Shown: positions 8,723-18,524, numbered from the stretch's first letter. The stretch: 64,000 nucleotides of DNA from Desulforapulum autotrophicum (GCA_020723285.1 DYJE01000015.1:38190-102189); one strand, 5' to 3'. Notes: a model not told the origin generated them from the letters alone. Numbers and translations are program-made.

Positions 8723-9898
8723 TCAGAAGGTGTAGGATACTTTGGCCGCGTAGAGCATCCAGGAGTCGTCCATTTTTCCATCATTATCGGGTTCGACACC
8801 ATAAAGACCGTCCATGGAGTGACCTTCAAGCTTGAAGACCATGTTTTCCGTGATGTCGAACTTGGCGGAAAGGCAATAGTCCTTCAGCTCATTGGCAGGG
8901 CCGCTGCCGTCGTCATCGGCCGTGCCGTAGGAGTAATAGGCTCCGGCTTCGAACAAGTCGTTGAAGCGGTAGGATGCCCTGAAGTAATAATTCGTACTTA
9001 TAATTTTATCATAGATATTGTTCGGATGACCCACTGCATAAGAGCTTGTGTTTCGATCCGTAACCAGAACCTCGGAGGACAGCGTAAGGTTCTGATAGGT
9101 GTATTCGAGGGAATACGTGTAGTTACGCTGATACTCGTTGTCGATTTCCACATCGACATAGGCGGCGGCCAGAGGATTGTACATGTTCGCCTGGTATTTG
9201 GATTTGGTGCTGTAACCACTCACTCCAGCGACAAGTCCTTCGACAGGTGTCAGCCAGTTCAGGGTGAGCATGTAGACTTTGTCGAAATCAAAGGAGTAAA
9301 TCTCACCAACGGCCGGGTTACGCATTTTGATAAACTTCGCGGATCCGCTGTCGAGAGGAATCTGGACATTGAACACCTTGGCGTCGTATTTCAGGGTCCC
9401 GCCGGGGCCAAGCGGAACGTTTCCGTAAAAGGCCAAACCTTTCGTTCCCTGGCCCACGTCCCTGAACCACTCGTTGTAAACGCCCTGTGGCAGGAAGATG
9501 CTTGACCGAAGCGAATCCACATCCCTCGTTTCATTGTAAAGACCCGTTCCCAGTTTCATCATCCCAGCCCTGAATCCCAGCCAGTCTCGCCATTTGTAAT
9601 CACCGTATGCCCAGCTCACTGAAACATTGTCGTTGCCGGTATCTCCAAGGTCCCTTGCAAAAAGCTGTGCACCGACCTTGACGTTTTCACCGGTATCGTA
9701 ACTGAAATTGAGGCCCATTTCGTTGAATTCGAAAGACCCTCTGTCTGTGTCCGCCAGAAAATTGTTGTCGCTGCTTTTCATATAACCTTGACTCACGAAT
9801 CCGTGGATGGCCACATCCTGATCCGCTGAAACAGGGACGACCATCAAGGCCAAACACAGCACCAGATAACATCCCAGGAATAACTTTAAATTTCTCAT
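8723..9898 (-). CDS. Outer-membrane porin-like beta-barrel protein
   Basis: A 391-aa beta-barrel. The N-terminus is a signal peptide (basic MRNLK, hydrophobic core, VSA-DQ cleavage). The mature part shows alternating strands (VAIHGFVSQGYMKSSD, KVGAQLFARDLG, YTYSLEYTYQNLTLSSE) and ends in Phe (KVSYTF), the usual barrel-assembly signal. The start is ATG at 9898 because AGGAGG lies directly upstream; the longer reading from 9994 overlaps the upstream gene's 3' end. It is probably co-transcribed with the PstS-like gene, whose stop codon is 49 bases upstream, and ends at the hairpin at 8669-8695. The pairing suggests outer-membrane entry for the PstS-like ligand, which is inference. Confidence 0.8.
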   Translation of the reverse strand: MRNLKLFLGCYLVLCLALMVVPVSADQDVAIHGFVSQGYMKSSDNNFLADTDRGSFEFNEMGLNFSYDTGENVKVGAQLFARDLGDTGNDNVSVSWAYGDYKWRDWLGFRAGMMKLGTGLYNETRDVDSLRSSIFLPQGVYNEWFRDVGQGTKGLAFYGNVPLGPGGTLKYDAKVFNVQIPLDSGSAKFIKMRNPAVGEIYSFDFDKVYMLTLNWLTPVEGLVAGVSGYSTKSKYQANMYNPLAAAYVDVEIDNEYQRNYTYSLEYTYQNLTLSSEVLVTDRNTSSYAVGHPNNIYDKIISTNYYFRASYRFNDLFEAGAYYSYGTADDDGSGPANELKDYCLSAKFDITENMVFKLEGHSMDGLYGVEPDNDGKMDDSWMLYAAKVSYTF

Positions 9899-9947
9899 GT
9901 CATCCTCCTTCGTGGATAGATAAAAAATCATCGAACGTCTGTTCAAA

Positions 9948-10379
9948 TCATTTCGAAACATTGACTCCGTCCGTGCTGGTGCCTTTTTCAACATAGCCGA
10001 TAGCCCCCGGTGTTTTCTTCACATATTCCAGCAGGCTCTGTGCGCTGTCGAACTGTTTGGGATAACTGGCCTGTCCTGAAAACATCATTTTTTTCCATGT
10101 TGAAGAAAACTGTGATTCGTTCTTGCCCACATAGGATTTCAGGAAATCCTTGTGCGCTTCGGTTTTTTCCATGACAGCCATGGCGATGGTCTGGTTGTCC
10201 GGCCATTTGAACATATATCCTGAATAGATCTTTTTGACGTTTTCCTCGTTGACTGCCCCTTGCGGAACCCCCTTGTTCGTGACGATGATCACGTCACCGG
10301 CACTTGCATGGACGATCATGGCCATAAGGATGACCATCGTTATCATGACGAGCGATGAGACTCCTTTTTTCCTTTTCAT
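9948..10379 (-). CDS. PstS-like periplasmic substrate-binding protein (short form)
   Basis: A 143-aa exported protein with an N-terminal signal peptide (VILMAMIVHASA-GD). It matches the short phosphate-binding-like (PBP) family: VIIVTNKGVPQGAVNEENVK near the start, WPDNQTI, FWKKMMFSGQ-like core and a C-terminal GAIGYVEKGT. Full-length PstS proteins are about twice as long, so ligand binding must differ or be weaker. No PstCAB transporter genes are nearby. AGGAG lies 6 bases before the ATG. The porin gene follows after 49 bases and is likely in the same transcript. Confidence 0.75.
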   Translation of the reverse strand: MKRKKGVSSLVMITMVILMAMIVHASAGDVIIVTNKGVPQGAVNEENVKKIYSGYMFKWPDNQTIAMAVMEKTEAHKDFLKSYVGKNESQFSSTWKKMMFSGQASYPKQFDSAQSLLEYVKKTPGAIGYVEKGTSTDGVNVSK

Positions 10380-10513
10380 AATCAGCTCCTGTTTTAAAAT
10401 GGTTACGATAACCTGTCTGACGGAACAGACGAATTTTTTCTTGTTGGATCATGAAATAATAAACACTTATAATCATCCTCCTTTCGCCCGTCGTTTTTTT
10501 TACAGAGCACTGG

Positions 10514-12172
10514 TCATCTGGCAATCAGCGATGTGATGGCCTCCCTTAAATCCTTGTCTTCGAATGGTTTGTTGAGAACGAGGTTGATCCCGGCCTTTTC
10601 CAGAATGTTTTCGCTCTTTCCACCCTGGCTTGCCACCGCCTGCCCGGCGATATCACTCTGGGTGGTGATCATGATGATGGGAAGCTCTTTGGGACTGTAT
10701 GTTTTCCGGATTTCCTGGGTCATCTGGATTCCGTTGATGTCCGGCATGTTGAGATCGGTGATCAACAGATCGGGTTTGGCAGCTTTCACGGCTTCGATGG
10801 CCTTGGCGGGGAATTCGTAAGTGTCCGAATCGTAACCCATGTCGTGGAGTTTCCGCATGTAGATCTTCAGCATCATCTTGGAGTCGTCCACGGCCATGAT
10901 TCTTATTTTGCGGTCTTCTTCCGGCTTAAGGGCGCTTTTGATCCGTTTGGACAGGTGTTTTTCACCTTTCTTTTTAAGAAGGTCGAGGAAATGGGCGGAG
11001 ATATCCGGGTGGGCCGTTTCCGTGAGGTGTTTGAATGCGTAATTCTGGAAGGTTTCGGAATCCAGGAGAAAGTTGAAGGCATTGTCCGCGCCGGAGTCGA
11101 TGAGGGTGGCCACCACTTTTTCCGACAGATCGTCCTTGGCTTCGATCATGTTCCGCATGCCTGCGATGAGCACGGTGGACAGGTTCTTGTCGATGGCCTT
11201 GGCTGCGGCCATGGCCACGGATTCTTCCGGATCCGTCAGACCCTGGGCCAGACTGATGGCGGATTTGGACGAGGGCAGCCGTTCCATGGCCTCGTAAACG
11301 GCGAAACGCACGTTGGGATTTGAAGGTTCGTTGTAAATCACTTTCAGGATGGCCGGAAGGGCTGTGATGTCGCCGATGTTCCCGAGGACGTTCAGGGAAT
11401 GGATCAGGGTGTCGTCATCGTCGGTTTTCAGGTTTTCACAGACCACGGGAATGGCCTTGGGTCCGATGGCGATAAGATGGTCGATGGCGGCATTGCGCAG
11501 GTCCACGAACTGTGAGCTTAAAAGTTCGCAGAGTTTTTCAAGGGCCAGCTGATCCTGGATCTGGGCCAGGGCGTCGATGACCCGGAGGTCCATTTCTGAA
11601 CCGCCGGTCAGGCATTCGCAGAGTTTTTTGATGGCGGACGGGCCGCCCATGTCCGTCAATGCGGCGATGGCGGCAAGACAGAGACGGGAGTCGCTGACGT
11701 GGAGGTATTTCGCCACTGTGGCGGATGCCGAAGAGTCGCCAATTTTTCCAAGGGCCGCCATGGCCGATTCAAGAATGTCGGGATCCGCTTCGCTGTTCAG
11801 GATATTCTCAAGAAGGCCGATGCTCTCCCTGATCTTCAGATCTCCGGCGATGCGGATGTAAAGAACCTTGTTTTCTGGGGTGCTGGTCCTGATGTAATCG
11901 ATGATCAGATCCTCGTTGTTGTACGACTTTTCGTAAATCAGTTCCGTGACGCTTTCCCTCACTTTCGGATCTTCGATATGCACACGGGACAAGCGTTCCA
12001 GCATGGGATACGCCGTTTTGTCCGGGGCTTTCAACACCTCGTACAACACTTTTTTCTGCGCTTTCAAACTGATGTCCGGGAAAAACTGGAGAAGGGCGAT
12101 GGCTTTGACCGTGTCGTTTCGGTCCACACAGTATTTCAGCTCATCCAGAAAATGAAGTTCGTTCTGATCCAT
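10514..12172 (-). CDS. HEAT-repeat protein with C-terminal receiver domain
   Basis: Last gene of the che operon. Residues 1 to about 420 are made of HEAT or PBS-lyase-type helical repeats (ALGKIGDSSA, ALTDMGGPSA, ALAQIQDQLA, HLIAIGPKA, VLGNIGDITA). The C-terminal 125 residues are a CheY-like receiver with the acidic pocket (AVDDSK), phosphoacceptor Asp in LLITDLNMP and the conserved Lys in NKPFE. HEAT repeats usually hold a protein partner, so this is likely an output or scaffold protein phosphorylated by CheA. AAAGGA lies 6 bases before the ATG. No stand-alone CheY is encoded in this operon. Confidence 0.85.
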   Translation of the reverse strand: MDQNELHFLDELKYCVDRNDTVKAIALLQFFPDISLKAQKKVLYEVLKAPDKTAYPMLERLSRVHIEDPKVRESVTELIYEKSYNNEDLIIDYIRTSTPENKVLYIRIAGDLKIRESIGLLENILNSEADPDILESAMAALGKIGDSSASATVAKYLHVSDSRLCLAAIAALTDMGGPSAIKKLCECLTGGSEMDLRVIDALAQIQDQLALEKLCELLSSQFVDLRNAAIDHLIAIGPKAIPVVCENLKTDDDDTLIHSLNVLGNIGDITALPAILKVIYNEPSNPNVRFAVYEAMERLPSSKSAISLAQGLTDPEESVAMAAAKAIDKNLSTVLIAGMRNMIEAKDDLSEKVVATLIDSGADNAFNFLLDSETFQNYAFKHLTETAHPDISAHFLDLLKKKGEKHLSKRIKSALKPEEDRKIRIMAVDDSKMMLKIYMRKLHDMGYDSDTYEFPAKAIEAVKAAKPDLLITDLNMPDINGIQMTQEIRKTYSPKELPIIMITTQSDIAGQAVASQGGKSENILEKAGINLVLNKPFEDKDLREAITSLIAR

Positions 12173-12212
12173 GCCATATCCTTTCTGTTTGGCTTTTCTT
12201 TAACACCGGAAA

Positions 12213-13061
12213 TTATTTTTTAAGAACGTAAAACGTCGAATTGAGATAGCGCTGGGGCTGAAAAATCAGGATGTCGTTGGTCAGGGATTCGGTGGACCCG
12301 ATGAGCAGAAAACCGTCCGGTTCCAGGCTTTCGGCGATTTTCTGGAACAGACGCTTTCTGTCTTCGCTTGTAAAATAAATGGCTACGTTCCGGCAGAGAA
12401 TCATGTCGAACTTCCCGAGCCCCACAAAGGGTTTCATGAGATTCATCTTCCTGAACGTCACCATGGCGCGGATTTCATCCTTGATCCGCCAGAAATCCCC
12501 ATCCGGACAAAAATAACGGTCCAGACGCTGTTTCGACAAACCCCGGGTCACTTCGAAACGGTTGTATTTTCCGTAACTGGCCTGGGCGATGGCCGCATCT
12601 GAAATATCTGTGGCAAGGAGCTTGATGTTGTACCTTATCGGATCGATGCCCAGATCTTTCATGATCATGGCGATGCTGTAGATCTCCTGGCCGGTTGAAC
12701 TGGCGCTGCTCCAGATTTTAATCCCCGTTTTCTGAGCCGCAGCCCCGTTTTTCATCCGCCGGTCGATGAGATCCGGAAGCAGTTTGTGCTGAATCAGATC
12801 AAAAGGGGCGTTATCCCTGAAAAAATAGGTTTCATTGGTGGATATGGCGTCGATGATCTTTTTCTCAAGGTTTCCCGTTCCGTCCGATTTGGCCTTGGAA
12901 TGAAGTTCCTGAAACGATTTGACGTTCAGCTCGTCGACGATCTGGGAAAGGCGTGTTTCAATGAGGTATTCCTTCCCCGGTGCAAGAGCGATTCCCGAAA
13001 CATCCAAGATATACCGGGACATGGTCTGGAACTCTGTGGGGGTTATCTTCAGTTTACTCAT
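12213..13061 (-). CDS. cheR: Chemotaxis methyltransferase CheR
   Basis: SAM-dependent glutamate methyltransferase that would methylate chemoreceptors. The N-terminal helical domain contains ISTNETYFFRD (about residues 85-95), a CheR signature, followed by the Rossmann-type methyltransferase with IWSSASSTGQEIYSIAM, LLATDISDAAI and the ILCRNVAIYF block. The ATG at 13061 overlaps the last codons of cheB (ATGAGTAA shared), giving 282 aa and strong translational coupling. A TTG start four codons earlier is possible but less likely. Confidence 0.93.
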   Translation of the reverse strand: MSKLKITPTEFQTMSRYILDVSGIALAPGKEYLIETRLSQIVDELNVKSFQELHSKAKSDGTGNLEKKIIDAISTNETYFFRDNAPFDLIQHKLLPDLIDRRMKNGAAAQKTGIKIWSSASSTGQEIYSIAMIMKDLGIDPIRYNIKLLATDISDAAIAQASYGKYNRFEVTRGLSKQRLDRYFCPDGDFWRIKDEIRAMVTFRKMNLMKPFVGLGKFDMILCRNVAIYFTSEDRKRLFQKIAESLEPDGFLLIGSTESLTNDILIFQPQRYLNSTFYVLKK

Positions 13062-14223
13062 TGGCTTTTCCAATCGGGGAAATAACGGTTCTGGCCTTTA
13101 ACGTCTTCACGATTTCGTCGGCGATGCGGTCAAGTGGGGCGATGGTGTCCACGATACCCGACTCGATGGGTTCTTTGGGCATACCGAAAACCGTGCATGT
13201 TTCCTCGTTCTGGGCGATGATACTGGCCCCGTTCTCCCTCATGAGCTTCAAACCCTTTGTTCCGTCCGATCCCATTCCCGTCATGATCACGCCCGTGGCC
13301 CGTCCCACGTAATGGGTGGCCACGGATAAAAACAGGTAATCCGCCGAAGGTTTGCAGCTGTTCATGGGCGGATCGTCGGTGATCTGAACCACCCGCCTTT
13401 TTCCGTCTCCGTGGGCTGCGATGCGCATCTGTTTTCCACCGGGGGCGATGAGAGCCACATTGGGTTCAAGGATATCGCCGTGTTTCGCTTCCCTCACCGT
13501 AATGGCGCACTTGGCGTTCAGGCTGTTGGCCAGGGACTGCGTGAAAAGAGGCGGCATGTGCTGGACAATGACGATGGGCACATTGATATCCGCAGGCAGT
13601 TTGGGCATCATCAGGGACAGGGCGTTGGGGCCTCCCGTGGATATGCCGATGGCCACAATTTCAGATTTAGAGCGGACGCCGCTGTATGCGGGACGGGGCG
13701 GAACGATACGGCTTTCAAATTTAGGAACAGGAGGTGCTTCCTGAACCGGACGACTGGGCGTAAAAGGCCGGCTGGGCGTGAACTGAAGTTTTTCCCGTAT
13801 CCTTTTTTTGGTTTCGATGCGTTTCTGCAGGGTCCGGATCATGGGGGTGAGAACCGCTGTCACCGCTTCCATGTTCTGGGCCATGGTGCCTTCCTGGGGC
13901 TTGGGGATAAAGTCAAAGGCCCCCAGCTCCAGGGCGCGGATGGTCATTTCCCCGCCCTTTACCGTCAGGGTTGAGAGCATGATGGCTTCCGTATCGAGGT
14001 TCTCGTTCCTGAGATATTCCAGGACCTGAAGCCCGTTCATTTCGGGCATTTCCACATCGAGAGTCATCAGATCCGGTTTCAGGCTCTGAATCCGGGAAAC
14101 GGCGATTTTTCCGTTGTTGGCCGAGCCCACAACCGTGACGCCCGGAATGGCCGACAGCACGTCGCTGACGATTTTCCTGTAAACGATGGTGTCGTCGACC
14201 ACAAGTACGCGTAAAGGCTCCAC
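13054..14223 (-). CDS. cheB: Chemotaxis response regulator / protein-glutamate methylesterase CheB
   Basis: Receiver domain (residues 1-120, VVDD start, phosphoacceptor Asp56 in MTLDVEMPEMNG) plus a C-terminal methylesterase domain. The esterase has the catalytic Ser in GISTGGP, His in QHMP and Asp in GMGSDG. It removes methyl groups from receptors after phosphorylation by CheA. The start is GTG at 14223, with GAGG 6 bases upstream; the first residue is therefore read from GTG. The linker between domains is Pro-rich (about residues 150-190). The 3' end overlaps cheR by 8 bases. Confidence 0.95.
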   Translation of the reverse strand: MEPLRVLVVDDTIVYRKIVSDVLSAIPGVTVVGSANNGKIAVSRIQSLKPDLMTLDVEMPEMNGLQVLEYLRNENLDTEAIMLSTLTVKGGEMTIRALELGAFDFIPKPQEGTMAQNMEAVTAVLTPMIRTLQKRIETKKRIREKLQFTPSRPFTPSRPVQEAPPVPKFESRIVPPRPAYSGVRSKSEIVAIGISTGGPNALSLMMPKLPADINVPIVIVQHMPPLFTQSLANSLNAKCAITVREAKHGDILEPNVALIAPGGKQMRIAAHGDGKRRVVQITDDPPMNSCKPSADYLFLSVATHYVGRATGVIMTGMGSDGTKGLKLMRENGASIIAQNEETCTVFGMPKEPIESGIVDTIAPLDRIADEIVKTLKARTVISPIGKANE

Positions 14224-14274
14224 AAGCCACCTCTGTGCGAATTAAGAAAAGTGAAGGACAAAGAAGCTTCCGCG

Positions 14275-14727
14275 TCAGTCTTTGAGAACCTCTTCAATAT
14301 CGAGAATTCCGATGAGGCTCCGTTCCGTCTTGAAGACCCCCTGGAAATACCGGCCCTGGATACCCCCTATATTGGCCGGGGGTTTTTCGATGCCCGCGGA
14401 TTCCGCCACCATCACATCGCTGATCCGGTCGACCAGAAGGCCGATGTGCTCATCATGGGAGTTGACGATGATGTTCCGGTTGTCTTTGTGTGTCTGTATG
14501 GGGGAAAGCCCGATTTTCTGTCCCAGATCGATCACCGACACGATTTTGCCCCTGAGGTTCAGCACACCTTTCACATAGTCGGCGGACTGGGGAACCACGG
14601 TGACTTCCGTCTGTTTGTTGATTTCCTGGATATTGAGGATGTCGATGCCGCACAGGGCGTCACCCACATAGAACGTCGCCAGTTCAAGCATGTCGGAACT
14701 GTTGCTTTTGGATTTCACCTGACTCAT
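14275..14727 (-). CDS. cheW: CheW coupling protein
   Basis: Scaffold that couples CheA to chemoreceptors. The 150-aa chain is one CheW domain with the conserved YVGDALCGIDILNIQEI beta-barrel start, VKGVLNLRGKIVSVIDL and IGILDIEEVL near the end. AGGAG lies 8 bases before the ATG. It lies between cheA (101 bases upstream) and cheB (51 bases downstream), all on the minus strand. Confidence 0.95.
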   Translation of the reverse strand: MSQVKSKSNSSDMLELATFYVGDALCGIDILNIQEINKQTEVTVVPQSADYVKGVLNLRGKIVSVIDLGQKIGLSPIQTHKDNRNIIVNSHDEHIGLLVDRISDVMVAESAGIEKPPANIGGIQGRYFQGVFKTERSLIGILDIEEVLKD

Positions 14728-14828
14728 GGTTCATGCTCCTTTGTGTATATGAAAGCGACATGGCGGGATGAACGTCATCTTTCATCATTCGTTGCGGGCT
14801 CCCTGGTATGGAGGGCGGCCCATGGCCG

Positions 14829-17800
14829 TCATTTCAACACGTAACTTCTCACCACGTTCACCAGTTGTTCACGGTCCAGTTTGATTTCGTAGCTGTCGAT
14901 GCCAGACGCCTTGCCTTTTTTGATATCCGACTCGCTGGCAAGGGACGTCAGGGCGATCACCGGAAGATGGCTGTATTTGGAGCTGCCCTTGATTTTTTTC
15001 GTAAGCTCGAAACCATCCATCACCGGCATTTCAAGATCGGTGACAACCCCGTTTATGGCATCACCCAGTTCTTCAAGGAGATCCCAGGCCTTGGAGCCGT
15101 CTTCAGCCGCCACAACCTTGAAACCTTCATCTTCAAAGAAACCTTTGACCTGATTTCTGAAAAACGCCGAATCTTCGGCGAAAAGCAGTGTCACACTGTC
15201 CGGAGATTTTTTCGTCAGACGGGTCACGGATTCCTTTTCGATAAACCAGTCCGGGTTCAGGGTTTTGACGATTTCGAACATGTCGATCATCAGGGTGGTG
15301 AAATTCCCCACAATGATGGAGCCCATAATTCCCACCTGCTTCAGGGTTGTGGCGTCGATATTGAGATCCACCTCCACGGCGTCCACCGGCGGTGAAACAA
15401 GAAGTCCCACTTCCTTGCCCGAAATCTTGAACACGATGACTTCGTGCTGGTTTCGTTCCGGCAGGGGCTGGACTTTGGCCACTTCGGACAGTTCATGCAG
15501 GGGCAGGGTTCCGCCCCGGTACTGGATCACCCGCTTGCCGCCGACATTTTCGATATCCGAGGTTTTGATCCGCTCGATGCGTTCCACGAGACTCAGAGGT
15601 GCTGCGAACTGCTCCTTCTCGTCGTTTCTGAACAGCAGGAGCGAGGTTCTGTCTGTTCCCACCTGGGCTTTCTGGGCTTCTTTTTCCATAGCCTTGCTGG
15701 AGATGCTCATGAGGTTGCCCATTCTGGCGAGGCTGGCCACGTCGAGAATCAACGCCACCTTGCCGTCTCCCATGATGGTGGCACCGGCGTAGCCTTCGCA
15801 CTGGCTCAGGTGACGGCCCAGGGGTTTGACCACGATTTCCTCGGAATCGCACAGTCGGTCCACCACAAGTCCGTACTTGAAGTTTCCGGCAGACACAACG
15901 GCGATATTGATGGCACTGGCGGAATGGAAACGCCGGTCTTCACCGTTTCGATCTTTCATCTTTTCGGGGTCGACGGAATAGGAGAATCCTTCATCGTTCA
16001 TGTTTATGGATCTTCTGTCGGATATGCTCATGCGTTTATCAGGATATGTCATTCCGTCTTCGGGATGGACGAAGGACTTCTGGATTCCAAGCACCTGAGA
16101 CAGGTTGAGCAGGGGAAGAAGGGTACCTCTCAGCCGGACCACTTCGGCGTTCCCCACTTTTTCGATGCGTTCCTTGACCTGTGCGGCCGGTATACGGAGC
16201 AGTTCGTCCAGGTTCACCTGGGGAATGGCGTATCGCTCACTGCCGATGGATATGATCTGGCTGGGAATGATGGCCAGGGTCAGCGGAAGTTTGATCCTGA
16301 ACGTGGTTCCCGATCCCACCACCGAATCGATGTCGATGATACCCCCCAGTTTGTCCAGGTTCGTTTTCACCACATCCATACCCACGCCACGCCCGGAAAC
16401 ATCGGTGATTTTCTGGGCAGTGGAAAACCCCGGCAGGAAGATCAGGTTGATTTTGTCCTTTTCGGACATCATGCTCCGTTCCTGCTCGGTGATCAGTCCC
16501 TTTCTTACCGATACTTCGGAAATTTTTTCACCGTCGATGCCATTTCCGTCATCGGTGATTTCAATGTTGACCTGACCGGCTTCATGGAAGGCTTTGAGCA
16601 CGATTTTTCCCGTCATGGGTTTTTTCCGGGCCAGCCGGATATCCGGGCTCTCGATGCCGTGATCGACGGAGTTGCGCACCAGATGGGTCAGGGGATCGTT
16701 GATGGCCTCGATGATGGTTTTATCCAGTTCGACGTCTTTTCCTTCGATGAACAGGTCGATCTGTTTTCCCAGATCCTTGGAGAGATCACGGACCACACGG
16801 GTGAATTTGTTGAACACGTTGGAAATGGGCTGCATCCGTGTCCGCATGATCGCTTCCTGAAGTTCGGAGGTGATCATGTCGATGCGCTGGCTCGAAAGTT
16901 CGGTGGCCCGGGCATTGTTTGCCGAAACACCCTGCATCAGCTGGTTTCGGCTGAGCACCAGCTCTCCGGCCAGAGTCATCAGCGTGTCGAGAAGGTTGAT
17001 GTTGACCCGGAGCGAACTCTGGGCTGATTTGGAGGCATCGATCTGCCGCATGTCTTCCTTGCTTTCCATGGATTCGGCCTGGATCGGACTTACGAATGCT
17101 TCCCGGACGTCTTCCTGAACGCGACGAACCGGCGGGGCCTCCACCACCTTCGCCACTTCGACCACCGGTTCGGGGGCGGGTTTCACCGGTTCGGGCTGAA
17201 CAACCTGAACCGGTTCGGGCTGAACAGCCTGGGCCGGTTGTTTTGTCACGGTCTTGATGTCCGGCTCAACACCCGTGGCTTCGGATATCATGCTGTCGGT
17301 GACGAGAAAAACGTTTTCCTTGGGAACATCCACCAGGGTCGACGCCATGTCCGGTTCGATGATGCTTGCGAAAAGAAGCCTGAAGGGAATTTTTGCGGGA
17401 AGATCGTCCGAAAGTGTTCCCACGGAGCCGATGTCCACCTTGGAATCGATGATGTTTCCACTGTTCAGAAGCGATGTGATGACGTCAAAAGGCGTCTTTC
17501 CCTTTCGCTGGATATCCCGGATCATATCGTATTCCACGATATAAATGCATTTTCCCTGTTTTTTCGCCTGGGCGATATCGAACTTGGGAACGAAGAACGA
17601 GATGCCCGATCCCTGATGACAGACCTCCACGATACTTGAAACATCCTCTTTCTCATGGTCGGGCAGGGAGCCGGTGGTTACCGCCACCAGACTTTCGATG
17701 TGTTCTGAAACATCGGCGTCGTTGCTTCCCTGGATGTTCTGGATCAGATCGTTGAGCTTGTCGAAGGCTTTGAGAAGAATACTGATGACTTCCGGCGTGG

Positions 17801-18053
17801 GGATCATGTCCCGGGTCCGGATCATGCCCAGAACGTTTTCAAGGTTGTGGGCCAGCTCCTTGACCACCGTCAGCCCCATGAAACCGGCACCCCCCTTGAT
17901 GGAATGGGCGGCCCTGAATACGTTGTTCACAAGGTCTTCATCGATGTCGGCCCCCCCTTCCTCGATGGTGAGAAGATCGTTTTCGATGTTCGACAGATGT
18001 TCAAGAGATTCGTCCACATACATGCGTAGGGTTTCGTCATCTTCAAAGACCAT
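14829..18053 (-). CDS. cheA: Chemosensory histidine kinase CheA with C-terminal receiver
   Basis: First gene of the operon, 1074 aa. Residues 1-105 are the Hpt domain with His50 in FRAAHSIKGGAGFMG. A CheY/CheB-binding-like segment follows (about 150-265), then a Pro/Glu/Val-rich linker (PEPVQVVQPEPV), the dimerisation and HATPase domains (N box HLVRNSVDHGIE, later DDGNGID and GRGVGMDVV), and a CheW domain. A second CheW-like region (VGTDRTSLLLFRND onward) and a C-terminal receiver (about 952-1074, Asp in GVVTDLEMPVMDG) complete it. The extra receiver and second CheW-like domain are unusual and point to a hybrid CheA of the non-flagellar type. The start has AGGAGG 5 bases upstream. Confidence 0.95.
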   Translation of the reverse strand: MVFEDDETLRMYVDESLEHLSNIENDLLTIEEGGADIDEDLVNNVFRAAHSIKGGAGFMGLTVVKELAHNLENVLGMIRTRDMIPTPEVISILLKAFDKLNDLIQNIQGSNDADVSEHIESLVAVTTGSLPDHEKEDVSSIVEVCHQGSGISFFVPKFDIAQAKKQGKCIYIVEYDMIRDIQRKGKTPFDVITSLLNSGNIIDSKVDIGSVGTLSDDLPAKIPFRLLFASIIEPDMASTLVDVPKENVFLVTDSMISEATGVEPDIKTVTKQPAQAVQPEPVQVVQPEPVKPAPEPVVEVAKVVEAPPVRRVQEDVREAFVSPIQAESMESKEDMRQIDASKSAQSSLRVNINLLDTLMTLAGELVLSRNQLMQGVSANNARATELSSQRIDMITSELQEAIMRTRMQPISNVFNKFTRVVRDLSKDLGKQIDLFIEGKDVELDKTIIEAINDPLTHLVRNSVDHGIESPDIRLARKKPMTGKIVLKAFHEAGQVNIEITDDGNGIDGEKISEVSVRKGLITEQERSMMSEKDKINLIFLPGFSTAQKITDVSGRGVGMDVVKTNLDKLGGIIDIDSVVGSGTTFRIKLPLTLAIIPSQIISIGSERYAIPQVNLDELLRIPAAQVKERIEKVGNAEVVRLRGTLLPLLNLSQVLGIQKSFVHPEDGMTYPDKRMSISDRRSINMNDEGFSYSVDPEKMKDRNGEDRRFHSASAINIAVVSAGNFKYGLVVDRLCDSEEIVVKPLGRHLSQCEGYAGATIMGDGKVALILDVASLARMGNLMSISSKAMEKEAQKAQVGTDRTSLLLFRNDEKEQFAAPLSLVERIERIKTSDIENVGGKRVIQYRGGTLPLHELSEVAKVQPLPERNQHEVIVFKISGKEVGLLVSPPVDAVEVDLNIDATTLKQVGIMGSIIVGNFTTLMIDMFEIVKTLNPDWFIEKESVTRLTKKSPDSVTLLFAEDSAFFRNQVKGFFEDEGFKVVAAEDGSKAWDLLEELGDAINGVVTDLEMPVMDGFELTKKIKGSSKYSHLPVIALTSLASESDIKKGKASGIDSYEIKLDREQLVNVVRSYVLK

Positions 18054-18524
18054 AGCGCCTCCTGCTTGAGCGTTATCATTTTTTTATTTGAAAAATCACG
18101 CGGATGTTTGTTTGGGCCGGTTGCTTGACAGGGGCGCGTGACCCCTTTTGATTCTGTTTATCGGCAATTTAAAAAAAAAGTTGAACAGACTTCGGCATAT
18201 TTGGGAAAAAATGTTTACAGCACCGGTATGATAAGGCGTCGCAAGCCGAGCTGATTATTAATAAACAACTTAAAATAAACGGTTCTTAACGGATATGGAA
18301 AAGTCTGATTTGATGTGTCCCTTGGGACCTGGGCGTATACCTTCAACGATTTGTTGAAAATTATATAACAAAGACAAAGGGTTTTGCAAGAAAAAGAATA
18401 TAGGCCTTTTTATTTGCTTTCCTGTTCCATTTTTTTGTATGATCATGACACGGTTAACACGATTGAATGCCCGGCGACACTTAAAAACGGGCGCAGCTAG
18501 AACACTTATCAAAAAAGGCGGGGT
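18054..18524. other. 471-base intergenic stretch between cheA and ccdA
   Basis: Divergent promoter region for the che operon (minus) and ccdA (plus). A TTGACA at 18125-18130 has a weak TTGATT 17 bases later, so it is only a possible promoter. An AGGGG / CCCCT hairpin overlaps this spacer. The rest is AT-rich and shows no convincing gene; an ORF-like reading at 18270-18539 on the minus strand lacks a binding site. Confidence 0.5.

Noticed and set aside
10294..10524. A 76-aa minus-strand reading between the PstS-like and HEAT genes
   Set aside because: An AGGAGG directly abuts the internal ATG, leaving no spacer, and the reading overlaps the PstS-like gene in another frame.
18125..18153. Strong promoter for ccdA from TTGACA at 18125
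   Set aside because: The matching -10 (TTGATT) is weak and it lies about 375 bases upstream of the gene.
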